Shown here piece by piece: positions 27,397-37,019 of a DNA stretch of 47,494 nucleotides; the first letter of the stretch is position 1; each line of letters opens with the position of its first letter. A program made the translations under genes and the position numbers. The stretch is from Tannerella sp. (lineage in GTDB: Bacteria > Bacteroidota > Bacteroidia > Bacteroidales > Tannerellaceae): NCBI GenBank assembly GCA_031285685.1, contig JAITVS010000209.1, forward strand, positions 1 to 47,494, read 5' to 3'. The notes under the pieces were generated by a model, which was given only the letters and a program-made list of their open reading frames with translations, ran no database searches and was not told the DNA's origin.

Positions 27397-28490
27397 AACC
27401 AGGTGATTTCAAATTGAAACGGATAGACCGATACATTATCAAACAATTCCTCGGAACGTTTGTTTTTGCCATGTCAGGTATCATCCTGATTGTCGTCGTC
27501 TTCGATGTCAATGAGAAATTCGACAAATTCATGGTACCGGAATTAACATTAAAAGACATCATATTAAATTATTACATAAATTTCATTCCGTACTTTGTAA
27601 GTATGTTCGCCTCGTTATTTACATTCATTGCCGTTATCTATTTTACATCCAAACTTGCGGACAGATCGGAAATAATAGCGATGTTATCCACCGGGATGAG
27701 TTTCGACCGGCTCATGCTGCCATACGGCATTTCGGCCGGAATAATTGCCGTTACAATGTTTGTTCTAAGCGCATACATCATCCCTCCGGCAAATGAACAA
27801 CGTCTTGATTTTGAATACAAATACATAAAGAAAAACAAGAAAGTGGAGTTTGCCAGCAATGTTCAGCTTGAAGTCGAACCCGGTGTATTTGCCTACTTCG
27901 ACCAGTATCGCAATTCGTCACGTATGGGTTATCGTTTTTCGCTTGAACGTTTTGAAGGAAAAACCTTAGTTTCAAGACTTACGGCCAACTCCATAAAATA
28001 CGATACATTGTATAACTGGACTATAATAGATTACATTATTCGTGATTTTGACGGCATGTATGAACATATTTCGTACGGTACACGTAAAGATACCACGCTG
28101 ATGATTGTTCCGGCGGATTTTCTTATTTCGGAAGACGATTGTGAAACAATGACCAGTCCGGAACTGGCAGAATATATCAGCCGGCAGAAAAAAAGAGGAA
28201 TAGGTAATATACAAACCTTTGAAATCGAATATCACAAACGCATAGCAAATGTCTTTTCATTTTTTATTCTTACTGTAATCGGTGTTTCTCTGTCATCCTA
28301 TAAGAAAAAAGGCGGCATGGGTTTAAATATAGGCATCGGGCTCGGATTAAGCTTTTCCTATATATTATTCATGACCATCACATCGTCGTTTGCCGTCAGC
28401 GGGCTTGTCAGTCCGATGATTGCATCATGGATCCCCAATATACTCTATACATTTATTGCTATCTATTTGTATCGTAAAGCACCAAGGTAA
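27393..28490 (+). CDS. LptF/LptG-family (YjgP/YjgQ) permease
   Basis: Inner-membrane permease of 365 residues, a component of the LptBFG machine that extracts lipopolysaccharide. It starts with IDRYIIKQFLGTFVFAMSGIILIVVVFDVNEKFD, the typical first membrane helix. Two more helices follow (FVSMFASLFTFIAVIYFTSKLA; GIIAVTMFVLSAYIIPPANEQR), then a periplasmic beta-jellyroll (about 130-265). Three C-terminal helices end in APR. NEQR at the end of helix 3 is characteristic. LptG is slightly favoured by length but F and G cannot be separated here. Translationally coupled to tgt. Confidence 0.9.
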   Translation: MKPGDFKLKRIDRYIIKQFLGTFVFAMSGIILIVVVFDVNEKFDKFMVPELTLKDIILNYYINFIPYFVSMFASLFTFIAVIYFTSKLADRSEIIAMLSTGMSFDRLMLPYGISAGIIAVTMFVLSAYIIPPANEQRLDFEYKYIKKNKKVEFASNVQLEVEPGVFAYFDQYRNSSRMGYRFSLERFEGKTLVSRLTANSIKYDTLYNWTIIDYIIRDFDGMYEHISYGTRKDTTLMIVPADFLISEDDCETMTSPELAEYISRQKKRGIGNIQTFEIEYHKRIANVFSFFILTVIGVSLSSYKKKGGMGLNIGIGLGLSFSYILFMTITSSFAVSGLVSPMIASWIPNILYTFIAIYLYRKAPR

Positions 28491-28500
28491 ATATAAAACT

Positions 28501-30033
28501 ATGCGCACATCTGCCCTTCAACGTTTGTATCTCCAGAAGCCTATCAGTTCGGTGATCATTACTTGTGCTATCGCACTTCTGCCATGGCTCGGAAATAATT
28601 TCCATACAGAAGACGAAGCACGCGAAGCTTCCGTAGCCGCACTGATATTAGAATCCGGAAACTGGATTTTACCAAAAACAGTCTCCGGTGAATTTGTATC
28701 TACCCCTCCCATGCCACATTGGTTAATGGCAATATTCTCACTGCCTCAGGGGCATATTTCAGAATTCACATCACGCCTGCCGTCTGCCATAGCGCAAATT
28801 GTACTAATCGGATTCGTACTTGTTTTTTTCGGAAAAAGAATACGTTTTCAGGAAGCATTTATTGCCACACTATTACTGCTCACATGCTTTATTATACACC
28901 GGGCAGGCATGACCGCGCACCCGGACATGTTGTTTGCCACATTTACCGTACTGGGACTGATGCAACTCTACAGATGGGAAAACAAACTTGAGTTAAAAGG
29001 ATTACCTGTAATCATCCCTTTGTTGTTTAGTTGTGCAATACTCACAAAAGGAATTACAGGAATTCTCCTTCCACTGTTCATATTCTTCGTTTATCTGCTG
29101 ACACTACATAAATGCAGTTTTCTGAAAACAATCAAGGCTCTCCTGTACATGGGAATATCGTCCATGTTTATCCCTACAATATGGTATGTGGCAGCTTACA
29201 ATCAGGGAGGAGCGGACTTTCTGAGTATAACGCTATCCGAAAACTTCGGATATCCTTTTCTTTTAAGTCAGGGATCTATTGATGGGGCAGGATACGGAAA
29301 AGACGTATTATATAATTTGGGCACCCTCCTCTCCGGTTTTATTCCCTGGACCCTATTATTTATATTTTCATTATTCGGAGCAAAATGGCGTATGCCCGGT
29401 AAATCATTCAGGCAAATTATGAATGATGGATGGTCTTGGTTTTTGTCTGTTGAAAAAGTAAAAAGATTCAGCATTGTGGCTGCCGTATGTATTATTTTCA
29501 TTTACACCATCCTGCCAAGTAAAAGAAGCATCTATATCCTGTCAGCATACCCTTTCCTATCAATACTGCTTGCCCAATATTTCATCTATATAACGGAAAA
29601 TCGCTCGAAAGTAACGCGAATATTCGCCTATGTTCTTACGACAATCGTATCTGTTGCCTTCGTTGCCGGAATACTGATAATGACACATGCTGTCGATTTC
29701 AATGCGATCATAGCCGGATATACGGCAAATGTATCTATCCTTCACCTGATCGAAAGCATAACAAACACATTTGCTTCCAATCATGTAATGAGCTGGATCA
29801 TTATGGTATTCTTACTAATTTCGATCATAACGGTTATTTATCAGACAACCAAACGGATAAATATTAAAATCCTGTATGCGACCATACTGATGACATTCTG
29901 CCTGAATCTTTTCATTGACGGCATTGTCATGAAAGGAGTCGGACATGAATCATCACCCCCGATCGTCAAACAACAGGCAGGATACAACCCGGAAACAAAT
30001 AAAAATCCGGTTCAATTATTATTCACTGACTAA
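28501..30033 (+). CDS. ArnT-like integral-membrane glycosyltransferase (GT39/GT83 superfamily)
   Basis: Polytopic inner-membrane glycosyltransferase of 510 residues using a polyprenyl-phosphate sugar donor. The start at 28501 (ATGCGCACATCT) lies 10 bases after the previous stop; the longer frame from 28420 would run deep into that gene. The first periplasmic loop carries EDEAREASVAALILESGNW, the acidic motif (DEAR) of ArnT/PMT enzymes, followed by about ten hydrophobic helices. ArnT adds 4-amino-arabinose to lipid A, but Bacteroidales homologues are of untested specificity. Neighbouring LptF/G suggests an envelope role. Its end overlaps the convergent GH2 gene by 15 bases. Confidence 0.87.
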   Translation: MRTSALQRLYLQKPISSVIITCAIALLPWLGNNFHTEDEAREASVAALILESGNWILPKTVSGEFVSTPPMPHWLMAIFSLPQGHISEFTSRLPSAIAQIVLIGFVLVFFGKRIRFQEAFIATLLLLTCFIIHRAGMTAHPDMLFATFTVLGLMQLYRWENKLELKGLPVIIPLLFSCAILTKGITGILLPLFIFFVYLLTLHKCSFLKTIKALLYMGISSMFIPTIWYVAAYNQGGADFLSITLSENFGYPFLLSQGSIDGAGYGKDVLYNLGTLLSGFIPWTLLFIFSLFGAKWRMPGKSFRQIMNDGWSWFLSVEKVKRFSIVAAVCIIFIYTILPSKRSIYILSAYPFLSILLAQYFIYITENRSKVTRIFAYVLTTIVSVAFVAGILIMTHAVDFNAIIAGYTANVSILHLIESITNTFASNHVMSWIIMVFLLISIITVIYQTTKRINIKILYATILMTFCLNLFIDGIVMKGVGHESSPPIVKQQAGYNPETNKNPVQLLFTD

Positions 30034-32529
30034 TCTTATCTCAAAACTGCCGAGTCCTTTGGCAGATGCTTCAAAGATAATATCTCCGGTTTTATTTTCC
30101 AATGTCTGTACAATAGCCGTTAGTTCACCATTGAAAACAGACATCTGGGGAAGGTGGAATTGTTCGAGGCATACAGGATTTCCATTGGCTGCCGCACGGT
30201 ATTTACCGGCTCCTTTCACTTTAAAACGTATTGTTCTCCCATCATCCGGACATAGATTTCCTTCTCTGTCAACCACACGCACACGGATAAATGCCAGGTC
30301 CCGGCCATCGGCTGTCAGATTTTTACGATCCGAAGACAAAATAATGCGATACGGTTGTCCTGCCGTATGTATTTCTTTCTCGGCAACTGCCTTGCCCTCG
30401 TCGTCATAAGCAACCACCTTTACCGTTCCGGCTTCGCATTTCGTATCCATCCACATCAGACGATAACGTTTCTGACGTGCGAGTGAAGCTTTCGCTTCAT
30501 CATTGTCACTGTTCTCAAGCGTCACACTCAAATCTTTCGTTCTCCGCCCCTGGCTGACACCGTTTATAAATAATTCCGCAGACGGATAATTGGTATAAAC
30601 AAATACCGGAGTCACTTCACCTTCACGTCCGGGCCACGTCCAATGAGGTAGTATATGCAACGTTTCTTTTTCCTTATTCCAATGACTACGATATAAATAA
30701 TAGCGGTCTTTCGGAATACCTGCCAGATCTATGATCCCAAAAAGTGAGCTATGACTTGGCCAGTCGGTATAATAAGGCGTAGGCTCACCCAGGTAATCAA
30801 ATCCGGTCCAGACAAACTCTCCGATGCAATACGGGCGATCTTCGTGTTGTATAAAATCATCCTCCGGCAGATTTGACCAGTTACAGTGTTCCATATCGTA
30901 ACTGCTACTCTGATGATCGTCATATCTGGCATCTGCTTTCCTCTCCACCGGGAACTTATAAACACCACGCGAACTGACGGTCGAGGAAGTTTCACTCCCC
31001 AGCATTATCTGCTGAGGCAGCTTCTGATATGCCTCATCGTATACATGCAAGCGGTAATTAAACCCGACGACATCGTGAAGGGCGGCAAAGTTATTATTTA
31101 CAACCGCCTTTCCCCTGTCCATACCACACGTTACAGGACGCGTCGGATCTTCACGATGACAGATATCCTGCAGCATACGGGCCAGATAGCCCCCTCCTTC
31201 TGCAGTCTGATCCGGAACCTCATTTCCTGTACACCACATCACCACGCTCGGATTATTCCGGAACTGATGTAAGAGATTGACAAGATCTCTTTCTACCCAT
31301 TCATCAAAATACAGATTATATCCGTTCTTACATTTTGCGGTTTTCCATTCGTCAAAACTTTCGGCCATCACCACAAATCCCATCTCATCGCACGCACGCA
31401 CCAATTCCGGAGCCGGCATATTATGAGATGTCCGGATTGCATTACATCCCATCTCTTTCAGCAGACGTAACTGACGACGGATAGCAGCGTCATTGACAGC
31501 CGCACCCAACGGCCCCAGATCATGGTGATTGCATACGCCTCTGAACCAGGTCTTTTCACCATTCAGATAAAAACCGTCGTTAGGGAGTATTTCAATCGAA
31601 CGGATACCGAAACGTGTCTCGTATTTATCCTTCAACTCCCCATCTACATACAGGCGGGACACGGCAGTATACAAGAAGGGGGTTTCCGGAGTCCACAAGT
31701 TCGGATCAGTGATCCATACCCTGTTTTCATACCAGTCGTCAACCATCAATTCCGGATCTACCGTGGAGGATACAGCGCCGAACACTTCACCTTTCGGATC
31801 TAAAATATCCGTTTCCAATTTTATTTCACCGGTTATACTCTCCGGATATTGAAGCTTTGTTTTAATAACGACCTTCGCATTTTCTTTTCTCACGACAGGC
31901 GTTTGTATCTGCGTTCCCCACAAAGGGATATGTATTTCATCCGTTACGATCAGATGTACATTCCGGTAGATTCCCGCACCGGGATACCAACGTGATGATT
32001 CCGGCAGATTCTCTAAACGGACAGCAAGCGTATTATTACCGCTTCCATGCAAATATTCAGTAATATCAAAATAAAAGGAATTATAGCCATACGGCCAATA
32101 ACCCACTTCTTTTCCGTTAATATATATACGGGCATTGCTCATTGCACCGTCAAAAAGCAACGTTACACGTTCTCCTTTTCTAAACAGCGGCACATCAAAT
32201 TTCAGCCGGTACCATCCTGTTCCGACAAAAGGCAAACCGCCGGTACGCCCGGCATGTTCCAACGCTTCTTTCTGACCATCCTGTGCTATAGCCACATGTT
32301 GTTTGTCATTCTGTGAACTAAACGGACCATATATGGCCCAATCATGCGGAATAGTAACAGACTCCCATTTTTTATCGTCAAAAGATTCATTGATAAATGC
32401 ATGATCATCTTCGCGTGAAAACCTCCAGTCCTTTTCCAGTAAATACTCTCTACGCACATCTTCGGAGAAGGTATAATGATTGATAAATAAAAAGGTAATA
32501 ATGATAGATAAAACTCTTTTAACGTTCAT
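30019..32529 (-). CDS. Exported glycoside hydrolase family 2 (beta-galactosidase-like)
   Basis: Periplasmic exo-glycosidase of about 836 residues. The chosen start at 32529 gives the signal MNVKRVLSIIITFLFINHYTFS; the ATG at 32544 is an alternative. Domains: sugar-binding jellyroll (RREYLLEKDWRFS to about 200), immunoglobulin-like linker, TIM barrel (about 310-570), DUF4982 (VFVYTNYPSAELFINGVSQG) and a C-terminal Ig-like domain (LTADGRDLAFIRVRVVDREG). The acid/base is E437 in CTGNEVPD. The likely nucleophile is E513 in LGSETSS, the pattern of Bacteroidetes GH2 enzymes with DUF4982. Specificity (galactose, glucuronic acid or other) is not resolved. It stands alone, downstream of the ATPase operon terminator. 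Confidence 0.92.
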   Translation of the reverse strand: MNVKRVLSIIITFLFINHYTFSEDVRREYLLEKDWRFSREDDHAFINESFDDKKWESVTIPHDWAIYGPFSSQNDKQHVAIAQDGQKEALEHAGRTGGLPFVGTGWYRLKFDVPLFRKGERVTLLFDGAMSNARIYINGKEVGYWPYGYNSFYFDITEYLHGSGNNTLAVRLENLPESSRWYPGAGIYRNVHLIVTDEIHIPLWGTQIQTPVVRKENAKVVIKTKLQYPESITGEIKLETDILDPKGEVFGAVSSTVDPELMVDDWYENRVWITDPNLWTPETPFLYTAVSRLYVDGELKDKYETRFGIRSIEILPNDGFYLNGEKTWFRGVCNHHDLGPLGAAVNDAAIRRQLRLLKEMGCNAIRTSHNMPAPELVRACDEMGFVVMAESFDEWKTAKCKNGYNLYFDEWVERDLVNLLHQFRNNPSVVMWCTGNEVPDQTAEGGGYLARMLQDICHREDPTRPVTCGMDRGKAVVNNNFAALHDVVGFNYRLHVYDEAYQKLPQQIMLGSETSSTVSSRGVYKFPVERKADARYDDHQSSSYDMEHCNWSNLPEDDFIQHEDRPYCIGEFVWTGFDYLGEPTPYYTDWPSHSSLFGIIDLAGIPKDRYYLYRSHWNKEKETLHILPHWTWPGREGEVTPVFVYTNYPSAELFINGVSQGRRTKDLSVTLENSDNDEAKASLARQKRYRLMWMDTKCEAGTVKVVAYDDEGKAVAEKEIHTAGQPYRIILSSDRKNLTADGRDLAFIRVRVVDREGNLCPDDGRTIRFKVKGAGKYRAAANGNPVCLEQFHLPQMSVFNGELTAIVQTLENKTGDIIFEASAKGLGSFEIRLVSE

Positions 32530-32585
32530 AATATGGTATTTCACTGTTACACAATAAGACTATATACAAGTTTTTTCAATAAAAA

Positions 32586-32643
32586 TCAGCTTTGTTATTT
32601 TAGCAGAAGCCATCCGGACATTCACACTAAATAACAAAGCTGA
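32586..32643 (-). terminator. Terminator of the A/V-type ATPase operon
   Basis: A perfect 15-bp inverted repeat TCAGCTTTGTTATTT (32586-32600) / AAATAACAAAGCTGA (32629-32643) with a 28-base loop lies 19 bases after the subunit K stop. On the minus strand it is followed by TTTTTATTG, as in intrinsic terminators. The loop is long and contains TCCGGA. Confidence 0.7.
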
Positions 32644-32661
32644 AAATATTTTCTTCTGATG

Positions 32662-33123
<462 letters not shown>

Positions 33124-33142
33124 TTAAATTATTATTTTTGTT

Positions 33143-35026
33143 TTACGATTTTTTAAACGGTTTATAATCAAGCCCACCTCCTTCAAACTCGGAATTCTTG
33201 TAATATTCGACATAAGTAAGACGCAGCGGGTGCACCAACGAACTGATCAGACTTAGCCCTATATTCAGGGCATGCCCGACAAGAAGGATCAACAGCATCG
33301 GCAACCATCTCACAAACGGATTCATCGATGCCGTCATATCAATAGCCATCGAATTAAAAACCCCTCCAAGCAACGCGCTGGTGAGACCTATCGCATATAA
33401 ACGTATATAGGAAAGGACATCACCTACTAACCCCGATACGGTATTATATGTCGCCCACAAGCCGGAACCGAAATTCAGGAATATATTTTTTCCGGGAGTA
33501 TTATAAAATAATGCGATCGCACCACAAAGTATAATGATCCCGTATAAAATATATTCAACCAGTTTGGATAACTGTATGTTCGCCATTGGTAATACAAAAA
33601 TGCAGGCAAATGCCAGTATGACAAATATCCAGGCAAATGCGGAAAGACTGTACTTGAATCCTCTTTGTATCTTTATTTTAATTGCTGCGATAAATTTGGC
33701 ATAAATCACATGAAAAAAACCGATAACAAGCGATATGATCATCAGATTATCCGTCGTAATAAAATAGTCTTTAACCGAAGACAACGCTTTGACTTCTATG
33801 ATGGAAAACCCGAAAAACGTACCCGTCAGCGTACCAATGACAAGTGTTGTTATACCAAAATATAAAACCAGTGTCATGATCGGCTTCATACTCTCGCTGA
33901 CTTTAGGTTTTAGAATAATTGAAGCCAGTATCAGAAGCAGTCCGTAGCCTCCGTCACCTAAGCATAATCCGAAAAACAACATAAAGAATGGAGCAAACAA
34001 CGGTGTAGGATCAAATTCCTTATAATTCGGCAAAGAATAAAGTCGTGTAATCGGTTCGAACAATTTCGTAAACTTATTATTCCGCAACTCTATCGGAATC
34101 ACATCATCATCCGTTATATCCATCTTTAAATAGAAATATCCTGAATCTCCCAGTGACTTTTCCATTTCAGCAGTCTTATCGTCAGGTATCCACCCTTCCA
34201 GAAGCATCAGTTTATCATCAGCCCCATGCGCTGTCTGAATAAGGACATCATGCCATGCCGATTCATTTTCCACTTCCTTTTTCAGGTTCTTGAGAGAATT
34301 ACAGTCCTGCCGTGCTATCTCAAGCAACCGGGCCTCTATCTCTTCTTTATTTTTACCTTCCTGTTCAATCTCTTCACCAAGGTGCCGGTAATCCTTCAAT
34401 GGCATTTTTGCCTGATCAGCATTGATAGACATTTCCGTACCGGAGCGCGTGATGGTTATAAAATAGACAACCGATTGCACCGTATTAATAACAAATGCAT
34501 TATAGCAATCCTCCCATGATTCGTCATATTGTGACGCGGAACAAGTATAAAATCCGACATTATATCCGGCATTACGTAAACGAACGAGGTTATCATAACT
34601 AAAATCACCCCATACGGAAATTGTATCGCGCTCTTTTTCCTTTAATAACAAAGAGGACTGTATTTTATTACCCTTTTCCCTCAAATCTTCAATCCTGCCA
34701 AGCAGAACCTTACATTCCGTTCGCGACAACAGCGCCGATTCCGATTCCGCCGGTTTCACCGTATCATTACTTCCGGGAACAGACTCTTTACTGTTCTTTT
34801 TTTCTGCTTTCAGTTTTGCATCTTCAGCTTCAAGTAAACCATTCAGATAATCGAGCTGGGTTTTTATTTGTTTATCTTCCGTTCTCAATCTTTGTATAAC
34901 CGGATGATCCTGTGTCGGCTTAGAGCGTTTTACATGAACCACTCCAAGTGTACGTAAACGCTCTAAAAAAACAGCGTATTCCTTGTGATATACCAGCCAG
35001 GCATATTTATTCATTTTCACAATCAT
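33143..35026 (-). CDS. A/V-type ATPase subunit I (a-subunit)
   Basis: Stator membrane subunit of 627 residues forming the ion path against the K ring. The N-terminal soluble half (about 1-320) has a charged, coiled-coil segment (RLRTEDKQIKTQLDYLNGLLEAEDAKLKAEKK). The C-terminal half has about seven or eight helices, including PTPLFAPFFMLFFGLCLGDGGYGLLL and the helix DVLSYIRLYAIGLTSALLGG, whose Arg is the essential ion-path arginine of the family. The start ATG overlaps the stop of subunit D by four bases (35023-35026). Confidence 0.94.
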   Translation of the reverse strand: MIVKMNKYAWLVYHKEYAVFLERLRTLGVVHVKRSKPTQDHPVIQRLRTEDKQIKTQLDYLNGLLEAEDAKLKAEKKNSKESVPGSNDTVKPAESESALLSRTECKVLLGRIEDLREKGNKIQSSLLLKEKERDTISVWGDFSYDNLVRLRNAGYNVGFYTCSASQYDESWEDCYNAFVINTVQSVVYFITITRSGTEMSINADQAKMPLKDYRHLGEEIEQEGKNKEEIEARLLEIARQDCNSLKNLKKEVENESAWHDVLIQTAHGADDKLMLLEGWIPDDKTAEMEKSLGDSGYFYLKMDITDDDVIPIELRNNKFTKLFEPITRLYSLPNYKEFDPTPLFAPFFMLFFGLCLGDGGYGLLLILASIILKPKVSESMKPIMTLVLYFGITTLVIGTLTGTFFGFSIIEVKALSSVKDYFITTDNLMIISLVIGFFHVIYAKFIAAIKIKIQRGFKYSLSAFAWIFVILAFACIFVLPMANIQLSKLVEYILYGIIILCGAIALFYNTPGKNIFLNFGSGLWATYNTVSGLVGDVLSYIRLYAIGLTSALLGGVFNSMAIDMTASMNPFVRWLPMLLILLVGHALNIGLSLISSLVHPLRLTYVEYYKNSEFEGGGLDYKPFKKS

Positions 35027-35634
35027 GTCTCTTCCTCCTTTTTTTTGCGTTTTTCCTGATTGGCGCGCATGATTTTTTGAGACGATTTAGACAAACTTTC
35101 CTCGTCTTCCATAAATCGTTTTATCTTAAGGATAGCATCTTTATAGCCGGGTATCTGTACCTTTTCAAACAGATTCAGTTTCTGTGTTGTTTTACGACGG
35201 GCATGTTCCAGCATACTCAGTTTCAGACCGGTAAATTCTGCCTCAATACCGGTTGATGCCAATGTTTTAAGAACATTGATCCCGTCAAAGAACCAGGACG
35301 GTTTATTGAATAAACTGAAAGACTTCACATCAAATGCGATATCGTCTAAAACCGGGACTACAACTCCGGCGATTTTTTTGGAAGATAAGGCCACATTCTT
35401 AACTGCGATCAAATCCGGATCAAATTCGCTCCACAAGGCAGCCATCGATTCATAACTCTGAATGTCTTTTTCCAGTTTATCTTCCAAAGCAATCATTTCA
35501 TCCTTTGTACGTTTCACTTCGAGACGTAGTGCGTTCTCCTTGCTTTTTATCGTAGGCAAGGCACGCTCCCGTATTTTCAGTTGTTTTTCAAGCCCCTGGA
35601 GCGAAGTTTTATTGTATTGAAATGTTATTGCCAT
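35023..35634 (-). CDS. A/V-type ATPase subunit D (central stalk)
   Basis: Central-stalk rotor subunit of 203 residues, mostly two long helices forming a coiled coil (YNKTSLQGLEKQLKIRERALPTIKSKENALRLEVKRTKDEM at the start; the C-terminal helix contains the Arg-rich LEHARRKTTQKLNLFEKVQIPGY typical of the D subunit). Size is normal. It sits between B and I, 32 bases after the B stop and overlapping I by four bases. No separate F subunit gene is present in this operon. Confidence 0.92.
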   Translation of the reverse strand: MAITFQYNKTSLQGLEKQLKIRERALPTIKSKENALRLEVKRTKDEMIALEDKLEKDIQSYESMAALWSEFDPDLIAVKNVALSSKKIAGVVVPVLDDIAFDVKSFSLFNKPSWFFDGINVLKTLASTGIEAEFTGLKLSMLEHARRKTTQKLNLFEKVQIPGYKDAILKIKRFMEDEESLSKSSQKIMRANQEKRKKKEEET

Positions 35635-35666
35635 TCTTTAGTTAATTAGTTATTTGCAACTTATCG

Positions 35667-36989
35667 TCAACTGTTCTTCCAATATTTATCAACCAACTCC
35701 TGTTTAATATTCACTTCCGCAGGAGTAAAATGCTTAGCGAACAATTGCCATGCAACATCAAGCATTTCTGTTGTATTAAGATTCACATCGATTGCCAGCA
35801 GTTTTTCCGAATAATCTTTTGCAAACGCCAATGTACGATTATCATAATCCGTCAGATCAAAACCATTCTCCATTTTTGTCTTTGCATCGGCGGCATCAGC
35901 ATACAATCGTACGGCGGCATTCATCACCTGCGGATGATCCTCACGGGTTTTCTTGCCCGTAACCAATTGTTTCAAACGCGAAAGCGAACGGAACGGATCA
36001 ACAATAACCTTACCTACATCACTGTCGCGACGTAAGTATAACTGCCCTTCCGTTATATACCCGGTATTATCAGGTACGGCATGAGTAATATCACCTCCGG
36101 AAAGAGTAGTCACCGCAATGATTGTGATGGAGCCCCCATCCGGAAACTGAACCGCCTTTTCATAAATTTTTGCCAGATCGGAATAAAGGGATCCCGGCAT
36201 AGAATCTTTTGAAGGTATCTGATCCATACGGTTTGATACAATAGCCAAAGCATCTGCATAATTTGTCATGTCGGTAAGAAGAACGAGTACTTTTTCATTT
36301 TTCTCCACGGCAAAATATTCTGCTGCCGTCAAGGCCATATCCGGTACAAGAATACGCTCTACCGACGGATCTTCCGTTGTGTTGATAAAACTTACAATAC
36401 GGTCAAGAGCGCCGGCATTACTAAACGTATTTTTAAAAAACAAATAATCATCGTTTGTCATCCCCATACCTCCAAGTACGATCTTATCGGATTGAGCCCG
36501 CAAAGCCACAAGCGCCATCACCTGATTAAACGGCTGATCCGGATCTGCAAAAAACGGAATCTTCTGACCGGTAACCAATGTATTGTTAAGGTCTATGCCT
36601 GCGATACCTGTGGCAATAAGTTCCGAAGGTTGTCTGCGACGTACAGGATTTACCGACGGACCGCCAATCTCCACTTCACGTCCTTCAGGTACAGGGCCTC
36701 CGTCAACCGGCTCACCGTAAGCATTAAAAAATCGTCCGGCCAACTGATCGCCCACCTTTAATGTGGGAGCTTTTCCCATAAACACAATTTCCGCATTTGT
36801 ACGGATACCTTCAGTTCCTGAAAAAACCTGTAATGTAACCTCATCACCTTCGATTTTTACCACCTGCGCCAGCTTTCCGTCCACCGACGCCAATTCATCA
36901 TATCCCACACCTGTAGCCTTTAATGAACATGTCGCTTTGGTAATCCGGGTAATCTTTGTGAATATTTTTTGAAACGCTTTTGTTGCCAT
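35667..36989 (-). CDS. A/V-type ATPase subunit B
   Basis: Non-catalytic nucleotide-binding subunit of the peripheral A3B3 head, 440 residues. The RASF/ATP-synthase fold is evident: FFNAYGEPVDGGPVP, PVRRRQPSELIATGIAGIDLNNTLVTGQKIPFF, and VLVLLTDMTNYADALAIVSNRMDQIPSKDSMPGSLYSDLAKIYEKA. The canonical Walker A of catalytic subunits is replaced by an unrelated sequence, as expected of B. It follows subunit A by 30 bases. Confidence 0.95.
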   Translation of the reverse strand: MATKAFQKIFTKITRITKATCSLKATGVGYDELASVDGKLAQVVKIEGDEVTLQVFSGTEGIRTNAEIVFMGKAPTLKVGDQLAGRFFNAYGEPVDGGPVPEGREVEIGGPSVNPVRRRQPSELIATGIAGIDLNNTLVTGQKIPFFADPDQPFNQVMALVALRAQSDKIVLGGMGMTNDDYLFFKNTFSNAGALDRIVSFINTTEDPSVERILVPDMALTAAEYFAVEKNEKVLVLLTDMTNYADALAIVSNRMDQIPSKDSMPGSLYSDLAKIYEKAVQFPDGGSITIIAVTTLSGGDITHAVPDNTGYITEGQLYLRRDSDVGKVIVDPFRSLSRLKQLVTGKKTREDHPQVMNAAVRLYADAADAKTKMENGFDLTDYDNRTLAFAKDYSEKLLAIDVNLNTTEMLDVAWQLFAKHFTPAEVNIKQELVDKYWKNS

Positions 36990-37019
36990 ATCTATTGTTT
37001 ATTTTTTATTTCTTCAACT

